Assembly (NCBI RefSeq): GCF_002196705.1
Contig: NZ_NADJ01000013.1
Coordinates: 1 to 64,000, forward strand
Direction: 5' to 3'
Origin: Desulfosporosinus sp. FKB
GTDB lineage: Bacteria; Bacillota; Desulfitobacteriia; Desulfitobacteriales; Desulfitobacteriaceae
DNA: 64,000 nt
The position numbers and the translations under genes were made by a program. This document shows, piece by piece, positions 8,178 to 17,846 of the stretch (positions are counted from its first letter, which is position 1; each line of letters begins with the position of its first letter). The notes under the pieces were generated by a model. It searched no databases. It had not been told where the DNA came from and saw only the letters and a list, made by a program, of their open reading frames with translations.

Positions 8178-9146
8178 TTGGGTGATATAAAAAGGATTGG
8201 CGTGTTGACAAGCGGTGGGGATGCTCCTGGTATGAACCCATCTATTCGAGCCATAGTTCGCAAGGGAATTTACCATGGCTTGGAAGTTTTCGGGATTAAA
8301 AGAGGGTATGAGGGTTTAATTCACGGGGAATTTCAGGCAATGCAGCTGGGTTCAGTGGCAGATATCATACACCGTGGAGGAACAATTTTAATGACAGCAC
8401 GCTGTGCAGATATGAAAACAGAAGAAGGTCAGTACGAAGCAGTAAAACAGCTCAAGTTGCATGGCATTGATGCTTTGGTTGTAATTGGCGGAGACGGTTC
8501 TTTCCGAGGTGCGCAAACATTAGCCGGTCGGGGAATTAACGTTGTGGGAATTCCGGCGACCATTGACAATGATATCCCTGGCACCGATCTGACTTTGGGT
8601 TTTGATACGGCTGTAAATACTGTGCTGGAAGCTGTGAGTAAGATCAGGGATACAGCGACTTCCCACGAGAGAACGTTTATCGTTGAGGTCATGGGCAGAA
8701 ATTGCGGCAGCATTGCTTTACAGGCAGGACTCGCCTGTGGTGCGGAATCGATCATAGTTCCTGAAGTAACTTTTCAGATAGAAGAGGTTATCAGAAAGCT
8801 GCTCCAGGGACATCAAAGGGGTAAAAACCATAGTATTATTCTGGTGGCCGAAGGGGCAGGCAGTGCTTACGAAATCGGAGCCAAAATTAAGTTAAAAACC
8901 GGTTTTGATACCAGGGTTACGGTTTTGGGACACTTGCAAAGGGGTGGAAGTCCCAGTGCTGTTGATGCAGTGTTGGCCTCTGCTATGGGCGGTAAAGCTA
9001 TCGAAATCTTGCTTTCCGGAGCGAGTGAGCGCATGACTGCTTATGTTAATCGCGAAGTTGTGTCACTTCCCTTAGAGGTTGCCTATGGTCCGAGGCCCTC
9101 ATTTGATAAAGTTTTGTATGATCTAGCCAACGAATTGGCAATCTAA
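8178..9146 (+). CDS. pfkA: ATP-dependent 6-phosphofructokinase
   Basis: About 322 residues, the bacterial PfkA length. It phosphorylates fructose 6-phosphate to fructose 1,6-bisphosphate. Motifs: RIGVLTSGGDAPGMN at the N-terminus (ATP site), VVIGGDGSFRGA, GIPATIDNDIPGTDLTLGFDTA with the catalytic Asp, VEVMGRNCG, and LGHLQRGGSPSA. AGAGGT ends 7 bases before TTG 8178, preferred to GTG 8169. It follows the PTS EII genes and precedes HPr, an arrangement that channels an imported sugar phosphate into glycolysis. Confidence 0.96.
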   Translation: MGDIKRIGVLTSGGDAPGMNPSIRAIVRKGIYHGLEVFGIKRGYEGLIHGEFQAMQLGSVADIIHRGGTILMTARCADMKTEEGQYEAVKQLKLHGIDALVVIGGDGSFRGAQTLAGRGINVVGIPATIDNDIPGTDLTLGFDTAVNTVLEAVSKIRDTATSHERTFIVEVMGRNCGSIALQAGLACGAESIIVPEVTFQIEEVIRKLLQGHQRGKNHSIILVAEGAGSAYEIGAKIKLKTGFDTRVTVLGHLQRGGSPSAVDAVLASAMGGKAIEILLSGASERMTAYVNREVVSLPLEVAYGPRPSFDKVLYDLANELAI

Positions 9147-9196
9147 GAAATAACCTACAACTTGATTTTTAATATCACTACAAAGGAGACTGTCAA

Positions 9197-9460
9197 ATGA
9201 TTGAAAAAGAATATATGTTAACGAATCCGCAAGGTCTTCATGCCAGACCAGCCAGTTTGTTGGTGCAGGCGGCTACCCAAAGTAAGTCAGCGGTCACCCT
9301 TATTAAAAATGGCAACGAATATAATGCTAAGAGTATTCTGGGAATTCTGAGTGTGGGAGCCCAGAAAGGGGATAGTCTTATAATTAGGATTGATGGTCCG
9401 GACGAAGTGGAGACGGAAAACAAGATTCAAGCTTTGTTTGCTGGGAATTTTGGTGAATAG
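9197..9460 (+). CDS. ptsH: HPr phosphocarrier protein
   Basis: 87 residues. The EI-phosphorylated His15 lies in NPQGLHARPAS and the HPr-kinase target Ser46 in NAKSILGILS, so this is a Gram-positive HPr able to take part in catabolite control, not a Crh-like protein lacking His15. AAAGGAG precedes ATG 9197. Having HPr and EI downstream of EII and Pfk genes is less common than a separate ptsHI operon. Confidence 0.96.
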   Translation: MIEKEYMLTNPQGLHARPASLLVQAATQSKSAVTLIKNGNEYNAKSILGILSVGAQKGDSLIIRIDGPDEVETENKIQALFAGNFGE

Positions 9461-9554
9461 GTTAATAATAGGGAGTTTGAGAACCAAGAAAGATTAAGAG
9501 AAAAATTGAAATTGAATGTATGAAGCCTAATTTAAAAATGGAGGGTCAAAAATA

Positions 9555-11249
9555 ATGGGGATAGGGGTATCACCCGGAATTGCCATAGGGAAAGCCTTAG
9601 TGCTCAAAGAGATTCCCTCAAATTTGCCAAAACAAAGCTACCATAACAATGAGGAAGAAAACCAACGTCTGGATAAATGTCTCAGTACGGTGCGTCATCA
9701 ACTGGAAAATATCCGAGTGGAAGCAGAAGCTAAATTGGGAGATATGGCCCAAATTCTTGATGCTCAAATCTTGGTCACTCAGGATGAAGAACTCCTGACG
9801 TTTGTGAGGGGTAAATTAAAAGAAGGTTTGACTGCTGAAGCGGCTGTTTACGATGGTGTGGAATTTTACGCCAATCTTTTGGCTAATATGGATAATGACT
9901 ATATGCGTGAACGGGCTGCCGATATTAGGGACGTGGGTCAGAGGATGATCCGTCATCTCTTGGGATTGGAACAATCCAATTTAACTCATTTGACTGAAAG
10001 CTGTATAATCGTTGCCCATGACCTGACACCGTCCGATACGGCGACGATGGACCAGGAACGTGTCCTGGGTTTCGTCACGGATATTGGAGGTCGAACATCC
10101 CATACTGCGATCATGGCAAGAACGCTGGAGATCCCTGCTATTGTCGGTACGGTTGACGGGACGAGCATTATCAAAACCGGAGATATGATGGTTTTTGATG
10201 GTGAAAGCGGGGAATTAATCTTGAACCCCAGTGAAGAAACCTTAAAAGTTTATTCTGCTAAGCAGAAACAGGATCGGGAAAACAAAGCAAGGCTGCAGAC
10301 ACTCAAGGAGCAGCCCTCAATGACGCTGGATGGGCGGAAAGTGATAGTTGCTGCTAACATCGGAACGCCTAAAGACTGCGAAGGAGCACTGAAGCATGGA
10401 GCCGAAGGAGTAGGATTATTTCGGACGGAATTTTTGTATTTGAACCGAGATACCCTGCCGAGTGAGGAGGAACAGTTTCAAGCGTATAAAGCAGCCCTGG
10501 AAGCGATGGCCCCAAACTCAGTAATTATCAGAACCTTGGATGTGGGTGGGGATAAGGAGATTCCGTATTTGGGCTTGGCCAAAGAGAGTAATCCGTTTTT
10601 GGGATATCGGGCGATCCGAGTATGTTTACGCCAGACCGAAATCTTTAAAACTCAGCTGCGTGCCCTTTTGCGAGCAAGTGTTTATGGTAAGCTTGGGATA
10701 ATGTATCCGATGATCTCCGGCCTGGCTGAAGTGCGTCAGGCCAATGCGATCCTAGCCGTTGCCAAAGCAGAATTGGCTGCTGAAGGAATTGCTGTTAGTC
10801 CGGATGTCGAGGTAGGCATCATGATAGAGATTCCGTCTGCCGCAGTGATCTCGGACATTTTGGCTAAAGAAGTGGATTTTTTTAGTATTGGAACCAATGA
10901 TTTGATTCAGTATACGACGGCCGTGGACCGCTTAAACGAAAATATCGCTTCTCTCTATTCACCCTATCATCCGGGGGTGTTGCGTCTGGTGCAAAAGGTT
11001 ATCGAAAACGGACACAAGTCCGGGATCTGGGTCGGGATGTGCGGCGAAGCTGCCGGAGATACAGCTTTGATCCCCTTGCTCCTGGGCATGGGACTTGATG
11101 AATTCAGCATGAGCGCCATATCTGTCCTGAAAGCAAGGGAACTCATCGGACAGCTGAATTATGCCGAAACGCAGGCTTGGGTGCCTGAAATATTGGCCAT
11201 GGGGACGGCAGAAGAGATCAAGGAAGCTTTGTTGTTAAAGTCGACCTAA
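9555..11249 (+). CDS. ptsI: PTS enzyme I (PEP-protein phosphotransferase)
   Basis: 564 residues, family-typical. It transfers phosphate from PEP to HPr. The phospho-histidine is His183 in GGRTSHTAIMAR. The C-terminal PEP-binding barrel shows EGVGLFRTEFLY, RTLDVGGDKEIPYL, FLGYRAIR, SIGTNDLIQYT and GMCGEAAGD. GGAGGG precedes ATG 9555. The stop is immediately followed by a decayed aldolase fragment, so the original operon was longer. Confidence 0.97.
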   Translation: MGIGVSPGIAIGKALVLKEIPSNLPKQSYHNNEEENQRLDKCLSTVRHQLENIRVEAEAKLGDMAQILDAQILVTQDEELLTFVRGKLKEGLTAEAAVYDGVEFYANLLANMDNDYMRERAADIRDVGQRMIRHLLGLEQSNLTHLTESCIIVAHDLTPSDTATMDQERVLGFVTDIGGRTSHTAIMARTLEIPAIVGTVDGTSIIKTGDMMVFDGESGELILNPSEETLKVYSAKQKQDRENKARLQTLKEQPSMTLDGRKVIVAANIGTPKDCEGALKHGAEGVGLFRTEFLYLNRDTLPSEEEQFQAYKAALEAMAPNSVIIRTLDVGGDKEIPYLGLAKESNPFLGYRAIRVCLRQTEIFKTQLRALLRASVYGKLGIMYPMISGLAEVRQANAILAVAKAELAAEGIAVSPDVEVGIMIEIPSAAVISDILAKEVDFFSIGTNDLIQYTTAVDRLNENIASLYSPYHPGVLRLVQKVIENGHKSGIWVGMCGEAAGDTALIPLLLGMGLDEFSMSAISVLKARELIGQLNYAETQAWVPEILAMGTAEEIKEALLLKST

Positions 11250-11357
11250 AGGAAATCACGGAAATCTGCCGGAAGGCTGGCTGTAGGTGTTTCTGTTGAA
11301 GGGGAACTTGGGACTATCGGCGGTACAGAAGATGATCTGTCCGTTGTTGATGATTAA
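11250..11357 (+). pseudogene. Relic of a class II fructose/tagatose-bisphosphate aldolase
   Basis: Directly after the ptsI stop one frame encodes KEITEICRKAGC and the next frame continues GVSVEGELGTIGGTEDDLSV before a stop at 11355-11357. Together they match the aldolase core pattern of helix, then a VSVE-E-LG-GG-EDD segment seen in FbaA/GatY proteins, where the glutamates and glycine loop lie near the active site. Only about 35 codons survive and the match changes frame once. An aldolase is the expected missing step between Pfk and triose phosphates, so the operon probably once held an intact gene here. Confidence 0.7.
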
Positions 11358-11384
11358 ATAAAATCCTATATTAGGAGATTAAAC

Positions 11385-12746
11385 ATGCTCGATAAAATTG
11401 AATTTGATTATTCTTATGCCCTGCCTTTTCTTAAGCAGGAAGAAATTATGAATATGCAGCCCTATATCTCACTGGCCCATGATTTGCTTCATCTAAAAAT
11501 GGGAGTCGGAAGTGAGTATACTGGATGGGTTGATTGGCCCCTTAACTATGATAAAGAAGAATTCGCCAGGATTAAACTGACTGCGCAAAAAATAATTGCT
11601 CAATCCGATGTATTCTTGGTTATTGGCATTGGGGGTTCTTATCTGGGAGGAAAAGCGGCCTTGCAGATGTTAAATCATACTTTTTACAAGCAGTTACCCG
11701 CGAGCAAAAGAACAACTCCGGAAATATATTTTGTTGGTCAGCAGCTAAGTTCGGTTTACTTGGCTGATCTTTTGGAAGTATTAGAAGGAAAAGAGATTTC
11801 CGTTAATGTCATCTCTAAATCAGGGACTACCACCGAACCGGCCGTCGCCTTCCGGATTATCCGCGAATATATGGAGAAAAGATACGGGAAGGATCAGGCG
11901 AAGGAGAGAATTTTTGTTACCACAGATCAGAAGCGGGGAGCCCTTAAACAAATGTCTGATGGAGAAGGGTATGAGAGTTTCGTTATTCCTGATGATGTCG
12001 GAGGAAGATATTCCGTCCTGACGTCTGTAGGGCTTTTGCCGATTGCCGTTAGCGGTGTTGACATTGATCAAATCATAGCTGGTGCTCAAGAGGGACATCG
12101 CTTATATTCGCAGGTTCCGCTGGAGGAAAACCTGTGTTATCAGTATGCAGCTATACGAAATATATTTTATCGCAAAGGAAAAAGTATGGAGTTATTGGTA
12201 AACTATGAACCAAATCTCCAATATTTTGCTGAATGGTGGAAGCAATTATTTGGGGAAAGTGAAGGAAAGGATCAAAAGGGAATATTCCCAACCTCGGTAC
12301 ACTTTACTACTGACCTGCACTCCTTAGGGCAATATATTCAGGATGGGCTGAAAAATTTATTTGAAACTGTAATTTTTGTTAAAAAGACTAGAGCTGAACT
12401 GATTGTACAAAAGGAAATAAATGATCTTGACGGTCTCAATTATCTTGCTGGAAAGAGTCTTCAATTTATTAATCAACGGGCCATGGAGGGGACTGTGTTA
12501 GCTCATACTGATGGAGGAGTTCCAAATCTGCTTATTCAAGTTCCCGAGATTAATCCCTATTATTTTGGCCAATTGGTATACTTTTTTGAAAAAGCTTGCG
12601 GAATCAGCGGTTATCTCCTGGGGGTAAATCCCTTTGATCAGCCCGGTGTAGAGGCTTACAAGAAGAATATGTTTGCTTTATTGGGTAAATCAGGATTTGA
12701 AAAAGAAAGAACTGAACTCGAGAAGAGATTGAGAAAATTATGTTAG
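11385..12746 (+). CDS. pgi: Glucose-6-phosphate isomerase
   Basis: 453 residues, the length of Firmicute Pgi. It interconverts glucose 6-phosphate and fructose 6-phosphate. Motifs: [82 protein letters not shown] (split pattern) and a C-terminal [13 protein letters not shown] with the catalytic lysine. GGAGATT precedes ATG 11385. It ends the PTS-glycolysis run and would feed glucose 6-phosphate to Pfk, arguing that the imported sugar yields glucose 6-phosphate. Confidence 0.97.
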   Translation: MLDKIEFDYSYALPFLKQEEIMNMQPYISLAHDLLHLKMGVGSEYTGWVDWPLNYDKEEFARIKLTAQKIIAQSDVFLVIGIGGSYLGGKAALQMLNHTFYKQLPASKRTTPEIYFVGQQLSSVYLADLLEVLEGKEISVNVISKSGTTTEPAVAFRIIREYMEKRYGKDQAKERIFVTTDQKRGALKQMSDGEGYESFVIPDDVGGRYSVLTSVGLLPIAVSGVDIDQIIAGAQEGHRLYSQVPLEENLCYQYAAIRNIFYRKGKSMELLVNYEPNLQYFAEWWKQLFGESEGKDQKGIFPTSVHFTTDLHSLGQYIQDGLKNLFETVIFVKKTRAELIVQKEINDLDGLNYLAGKSLQFINQRAMEGTVLAHTDGGVPNLLIQVPEINPYYFGQLVYFFEKACGISGYLLGVNPFDQPGVEAYKKNMFALLGKSGFEKERTELEKRLRKLC

Positions 12747-13260
12747 GCGTTAACACTCCCTCCTTGATATCCGATATCCGCATTTTGGAAGCTTTCGCGC
12801 CAGTTGGGCGCAATCTCCTGCCAGGCGGATAGATGATGAATTTTTAATAAATGACAATAGTCAACAATTCCAAAAATCTGACTATTGTCTCCAAAGATTG
12901 GCCTTAAATGGAGCTTGAAACGAGTAAGGTTATGTTATGTTATGTTATTCCAATGCTTCTTGAGAAGTAAGAAAGTTCTTTGTTTGCTCATTACTAAGTT
13001 GTTGATGCATCGTTAATGTTATAAGTGAAATTGTATTTTGATTAAAAAGGGAACACCAGAACGTTTTCACACGTTCTGGTTAATTTTTTGGGATGTTCGC
13101 GTTTATGACAGGAATATCAGGAAATTTGTTGAATCCTAGGTTGAATCCTAGATAGAGGAAAATTATGGGATGCCCTTTCATTAACTTAATATAGATACCC
13201 GTATAGGGGGTTTAGGAGCTTATGCATCAAATGAGAACCTAAGCTTTTCTTCATATTTAA
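12747..13260. other. Non-coding gap after pgi
   Basis: Contains an 11-bp inverted repeat GACAATAGTCA/TGACTATTGTC (12853-12889), four tandem GTTAT units near 12932-12951, and the strong terminator listed next. No supported gene is seen. Confidence 0.6.
13055..13089 (+). terminator. Strong intrinsic terminator
   Basis: Perfect 10-bp arms ACCAGAACGT and ACGTTCTGGT around TTTCAC, followed by TAATTTTTT. It may end the PTS-glycolysis transcript, although it lies about 310 bases after pgi. Confidence 0.85.
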
Positions 13261-13458
13261 TTGGATGGATATATAGAAATGCATGACGAAATGATGTTTG
13301 ATATAACTTCACAAGAAAAGGCAAAGGGGTTTTTGAGCAATTTTTCAAACATGAGTATAGATAATATTGAAAATTACATTAGTAATAATGCTGAAGATTA
13401 TAATGTTGACGTTTTTGTAGAGAAACAGGTGCTTGGGGACATTGGAATATCCAACTAG
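13261..13458 (+). CDS. Doubtful short ORF, unknown
   Basis: 65 codons from a TTG, with ATG at 13279 as an alternative. No Shine-Dalgarno sequence is seen and no family is recognised. The peptide is acidic and could be the tail of a lost gene. Confidence 0.2.
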   Translation: MDGYIEMHDEMMFDITSQEKAKGFLSNFSNMSIDNIENYISNNAEDYNVDVFVEKQVLGDIGISN

Positions 13459-13566
13459 AATAATAAGCTCTAAAAGGAGTTTCTGAATAGCTCTGTAAGT
13501 TCCTATTTATGACCCTATGTTTTGAAGTCAAGATGCCCGATTTATATTTATAGAGGAAGGTTAAGA

Positions 13567-14114
13567 ATGAATACTTACATGAAACAGAAAGACTAATATT
13601 AAGACAATTCACTATTGATGACGCAGAAGAAATACAATCTATCTTCACCCAACCTCATATATTAAAATGGATGCCTGATTGGGAAATATCCCTGGAAGAA
13701 AGAAAGGGATGGATAAGATGGGTGGAAGAGGAGTATTTAAGAGCAAGCAAAAATAGTGTCAGAATAATGCTTGCCATTACCCTAAAATCAAATCAAAATC
13801 TTATAGGTATGGTCGGCATTGGAAATAAAGAGGAAGTCAATAACGAAATTGAAATAGCATATTTTGTTTCAGAAAATTATTGTCACAATGGATACATAGG
13901 TGAGGCTGCAAAGGCTATGGTAGAATGGGTATTTACCAACTTAAAACTTGATTATCTAATCGCCATTGTAGAGCCTGATAATATTCCCTCCCAAAGAGTC
14001 GTTGAAAAGTGTGGTTTTATCAAGCTTGCGACAAAAATGGTTATAAACTCTGGAGAGACCGAAGAAAAGCCATTCTATTATTATCGCTTGGTTTATACAG
14101 GGGCGGTTATGTAA
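13567..14114 (+). pseudogene. GNAT N-acetyltransferase (RimJ/RimL-like) with a frameshifted N-terminus
   Basis: The reading frame 13581-14114 encodes ETERLILRQFTIDDAEEI, IGMVGIGN, EIEIAYFVSENYCHNGYIGEA and VVEKCGFIKLA, the complete GNAT acetyl-CoA-binding fold. The only ATG with a good Shine-Dalgarno sequence (AGGAAGG, then ATG 13567) is in another frame and stops after a few codons, and the GNAT frame has no ATG/GTG/TTG before ATG 13671, which would remove the first strand. One indel near 13575-13582 would restore a normal protein. It is either a fresh pseudogene or a sequencing error. Confidence 0.75.
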
Positions 14115-14603
14115 AAGCATACGGCAATATTTTGGAAGTTTATGATACGATAGATTTATACCTGGCTAAAAAATAACAAATTTGAGTAAATTCGAAGTTT
14201 TTCTTTAGTCATCCTTGCTATCTGCTAAAACAAGTAGAGAAAAGGGGATGAAATGAGAAAGAACTATTTTGCAAAATTAGTAAACTTAATATGAAATATC
14301 TTAGCTAGTCAAGCCACACGTCGTTCTAATAAAAGGGTGTGTGGCTTTTTCCACATAAATGTCAAAAAATAGGAACATTGAATAACAAAATAATCTAACC
14401 ATCTGATTGGATCCATAAAGTAGTTTTCTTCTTGTTTGAAAAGGTAATAAGAAGATTCCAAAATTTACTTTAATCATTTAAAAATTAGTGTATAATTATA
14501 TAGAACAATAGATTAATAGAAGATGTGTATCATAAAAGACCTTTTGAAGGTTTTTTGTTTTACTCAATTGGTCCAACCACTAAACCACTGAGGAGGAGAT
14601 TTT
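14115..14603. other. Non-coding gap before the lactate operon
   Basis: Holds the terminator at 14311-14350, a second short hairpin with U-run at about 14537-14556 (ACCTT/AAGGT then TTTTT) that could act as a leader attenuator, and no supported gene. Confidence 0.55.
14311..14350 (+). terminator. Intrinsic terminator
   Basis: Arms AAGCCACAC (14311-14319) and GTGTGGCTT (14339-14347), loop of 19, followed by TTT. Separates the GNAT region from the lactate operon. Confidence 0.75.
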
Positions 14604-16769
14604 GTGGGACAAGATACTTACAAAATTATAAAAAATAAGGTTTCAGAAGGTCTTCAGGATTTAGAGTCGCGCAAAGGCCGGTTTCGGGCTTTTGAAGCAA
14701 TTCGGCCGGCCATGTTAAAGATGGTGCCGGATTATCCGGAACTTTCTAATCGTTTGCGGGAAATCAAAAAATACAGTATTGATCATTTAGAGGAAGTCAT
14801 TGTTCAGGCTCAAAGGTCTTTAGAAGAAAAAGGATGTAACGTCTTTGTTGCTGAGACAACTGAGGAAGCCCAGAATTATATCGCCGGTCTGATTCCCCCT
14901 AAAGGACTGATCGTCAAATCAAAATCTAATGCTGGTAAGGAAATTAATATTTCACACCACCTTGAAGATCAAGGAGCTACTGTCATAGAGACAGATCTTG
15001 GGGATCGGATTAACCAGCTCGCCAAGAGTGAGGCAAGTCATTCCTTAGCACCTGCTATTCATATTCCTATTGAGCGAGTTACTGAAGTTTTTTCCGAAGA
15101 AGCAGGAACTAAGCTGGAGTGTACTCCAGAAGCTTTGGTTGTAGCAGCTCGCCAACGTCTGCGCAATTATTTGATTAATGCGGATATAGGAATCTCCGGA
15201 GCTAATGCGATTGCCGCCGATACAGGCAGTATTTTTCTGACGGAAAATGAAGGGAATATTCGTGCTGTGACGATGATGCCTAAAACTCATATTGTGATTG
15301 CCGGCGTTGAGAAAATTGTCCCGACCTTGGAGGATGCTCTTCAAGTTGTCCGAGCTGCTGCAGTTTACGGTGTTGGACAAGATATCGGAACCTACGTTTC
15401 GGTAATTTCCGGGGTAAGTGAATCCCTTGATCCTGATTTAGATCAGCAAGTACACGGACAGGGACCTAAAGAAGTTCATGTTGTACTATTAAAAAACGGA
15501 CGTCAGGAAGCCATTCGAGCGGGTTATAAAGAGTCACTTTACTGTATTAACTGTGGTAGCTGTCTGAACTTTTGTCCTGTCTATGCAGAGGTGGGCAGCC
15601 GGTATGGATATAAGTACCTTGGAGGACGCGGCTTGGTTTTTGCGGCTTTTCACGGAGACTTAGAAAAATCAGAGAAAAACGGTCTATCCCTTTGTATTGG
15701 CTGTCAAAAGTGTAAGACGGCTTGTCCTGTGCAAATGCCCACTCCTGAGATGTTGTGGAAGCTTCGAAAAACTGCAGTTGAGAAAGAAGGGGTGGGTTGG
15801 AAAAAAGAAGCTATTTTCTCCATGTTAACTAAATCAAAATCCCTTCCTACGGTTACTAAACTTGCCGCGACCTTCGGCAAATTTGTTTTAAAGGATTCGG
15901 GTCAGGGAATGAGTTCTCGTTTACCCTTGAGTTCCTTAGGTATGCCAAAAGAACGAGTTATTCCCAAACTTACTGGAAAGTCCTTTTTGACGAAGGCTAA
16001 CCCCAAAACTATTACTCAACCCCTTAAAACGGTAGGCTTTTTTCCCGGGTGCGTGGTTAACTATTCCGAGACGGATTTAGGTGAGGCCCTTTTACACGTT
16101 TTGGCAGAAAACAATGTAGCCGTTAAGCTCGCTCAAGAAGATGTGTGTTGTGGAATCCCCAGTATTGTCAGCGGGGATATGGCTCATGCCAAAGCTATGG
16201 CCCTTAAAAACATTGAAATGTACAGCAAATTTGAGATGGATGCTTTGGTTTTCGTTTGTCCAAGCTGTGCGGTGGCCTTTAAAGAAGAGTACCCTAAGCT
16301 TTTTGCTGACGATTCTCCTGAGATTCAGAAGAAAGCGCAAAAACTTGCTGAGAGTGTACGAGATATTAATGAATTTCTGTTTCATGATATACAATTAAAA
16401 GCTCCAGATAAAAAAGTAAGTGAAAAAGTAACCTATCATGATCCCTGTCATTTGGCACGGAGTATGGGTGTGAAAGAAGAACCACGCAATTTACTGCAGC
16501 AAATTCCGGGTTTGGACTATGCAGAAATGAAAGATGCTGATACTTGTTGTGGTTTTGGCGGGTCATTTAGTTTAAGTTTCTACGAACTTTCACATCGAAT
16601 CAATGAAGGAAAACTACGGACTATTGCTGATACTCAAGCAACGATATTGGCTACGAGTTGTCCAGGATGTATGGTGCATTTTCGGGATGGAATATCCCAG
16701 AACAACATGAAGCAAAAAGTGCTCCATACGGTACAGTTATTAAGTCAGGCTTATGGAAGGAGGCTGTAA
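14604..16769 (+). CDS. LUD-ferredoxin-CCG fusion, lactate dehydrogenase large subunit (LdhH/LutBA-like)
   Basis: 721 residues joining parts that are separate in LutA/LutB: an N-terminal LUD domain (about 60-290, TGSIFLTENEGNIRAV), two 4Fe-4S motifs (CINCGSCLNFCPVY near 313 and CIGCQKCKTACPV near 358), and two CCG cysteine-rich domains (CCGIPSIVSGD, CPSCAV, CCGFGGSFSLS, CPGCMVHF). Such proteins carry electrons from L-lactate oxidation to the quinone pool or other carriers. GTG 14604 is preceded by GAGGAGGAG. The gene is followed at once by a second LUD protein, a transporter and a FadR-type regulator. No FAD-type lactate dehydrogenase gene is present here. Confidence 0.88.
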   Translation: MGQDTYKIIKNKVSEGLQDLESRKGRFRAFEAIRPAMLKMVPDYPELSNRLREIKKYSIDHLEEVIVQAQRSLEEKGCNVFVAETTEEAQNYIAGLIPPKGLIVKSKSNAGKEINISHHLEDQGATVIETDLGDRINQLAKSEASHSLAPAIHIPIERVTEVFSEEAGTKLECTPEALVVAARQRLRNYLINADIGISGANAIAADTGSIFLTENEGNIRAVTMMPKTHIVIAGVEKIVPTLEDALQVVRAAAVYGVGQDIGTYVSVISGVSESLDPDLDQQVHGQGPKEVHVVLLKNGRQEAIRAGYKESLYCINCGSCLNFCPVYAEVGSRYGYKYLGGRGLVFAAFHGDLEKSEKNGLSLCIGCQKCKTACPVQMPTPEMLWKLRKTAVEKEGVGWKKEAIFSMLTKSKSLPTVTKLAATFGKFVLKDSGQGMSSRLPLSSLGMPKERVIPKLTGKSFLTKANPKTITQPLKTVGFFPGCVVNYSETDLGEALLHVLAENNVAVKLAQEDVCCGIPSIVSGDMAHAKAMALKNIEMYSKFEMDALVFVCPSCAVAFKEEYPKLFADDSPEIQKKAQKLAESVRDINEFLFHDIQLKAPDKKVSEKVTYHDPCHLARSMGVKEEPRNLLQQIPGLDYAEMKDADTCCGFGGSFSLSFYELSHRINEGKLRTIADTQATILATSCPGCMVHFRDGISQNNMKQKVLHTVQLLSQAYGRRL

Positions 16770-16771
16770 GG

Positions 16772-17800
16772 ATGAGTGAGGCAAAAACAACTGTAAAGGC
16801 TCAAAGAATTTTAAATAACATTGACTCCAATCGAAATAATCTTATCCAAAAATATCCCAGGCTTGCCTCTCAAGTTAACGAAATTAAATCAGAGGTTGTC
16901 AAGAATTTTAAAGAACATGTAGAGAAAGCAATTTCATCTTTGGAAAACAAAGGATGTCATGTTCTTGTTGCGGCTGATTCGGCGAACGCTCAACAACAGG
17001 TTTTAAAAATTCTTGCCGGAAATAAGCAGGTCGCCATAAGTAAGAATCCTATTTTTTCGGAGATCGGTCTGAGGGATTTCCTAAAAGCAAACGGTGTGGA
17101 GGTTAAGGATACTGATCTCGGAGAAAGATTAGCCGGTACGGCAATTGATGTCCATCCCTGGATTGCTACGCTTAATAAAGAGATAACTGACCAAGCATTG
17201 GTTGCTCAAGTAAAAGATGAAATCAAACGCACAGTATCAAACTTAGAATATGGAATCACAGGTGCTGAGGCAATCGTGGAACAAAATGGAACGATTACCC
17301 TCTTGGAAAGTGAAGGGAACGTCAGATTTACCTCAAATCTTCCCTATAATCATATAGTGGTTACCGGTATGGATAAGATCGTTCCAACACTTGAGGATGC
17401 TTTAACGGTTTGTCGGACAATGAGTGTTTATGGGTTAGGAAAAGATATGCTTAGTTATATCTCCTTTATCAATGGTCCCAGTCGGACAGCTGATATCGAA
17501 TTCAAAATGGTCCAAGGTATGCATGGCCCCAAAGAAGTCTATGTCATTTTAATCGATAATGGTCGTTTGGCTGCAGCAGAAAGCGGGGAGGGGGATGTAC
17601 TGAAATGTTTAAACTGTGGAAGTTGTTTGGTTAATTGTCCCAAATATCTGACGGAAGGACTGGAAAGGGGTTATCGTTATACGGGTAAAAGGATGAAAGT
17701 TCTGACAGCTTTTTTAGAGGGGGGGCCTAAAACAGAAACTACAGATTGTGGAGATTGCCGGAAATGTAACGAACTATGTCCGGTCGGTATTCAGGTTTAG
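16772..17800 (+). CDS. LUD domain protein with C-terminal 4Fe-4S motifs (LutB-like)
   Basis: 342 residues from ATG 16772, chosen because GGAAGGAGG ends 8 bases upstream and the start lies 2 bases after the preceding stop. The LUD core reads NGTITLLESEGNVRFTSN, and the C-terminus has CLNCGSCLVNCPKY and CGDCRKCNELCPVG. It is homologous to the N-terminal half of the upstream protein but lacks CCG domains, so the pair probably forms one lactate-oxidising complex. Exact electron flow cannot be inferred. Confidence 0.87.
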   Translation: MSEAKTTVKAQRILNNIDSNRNNLIQKYPRLASQVNEIKSEVVKNFKEHVEKAISSLENKGCHVLVAADSANAQQQVLKILAGNKQVAISKNPIFSEIGLRDFLKANGVEVKDTDLGERLAGTAIDVHPWIATLNKEITDQALVAQVKDEIKRTVSNLEYGITGAEAIVEQNGTITLLESEGNVRFTSNLPYNHIVVTGMDKIVPTLEDALTVCRTMSVYGLGKDMLSYISFINGPSRTADIEFKMVQGMHGPKEVYVILIDNGRLAAAESGEGDVLKCLNCGSCLVNCPKYLTEGLERGYRYTGKRMKVLTAFLEGGPKTETTDCGDCRKCNELCPVGIQV

Positions 17801-17846
17801 ACATAAAAAATAATTTGCCTAAACGTACGGGGAGGATGAAAGTGAG

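Noticed and set aside
12932-12951. Four tandem GTTAT units as a functional microrepeat
   Set aside because: Too short and unlinked to any gene; probably slippage.
16092-16394. Antisense frame in the LUD fusion gene
   Set aside because: Lies inside strongly conserved CCG-domain coding sequence with no start signal.
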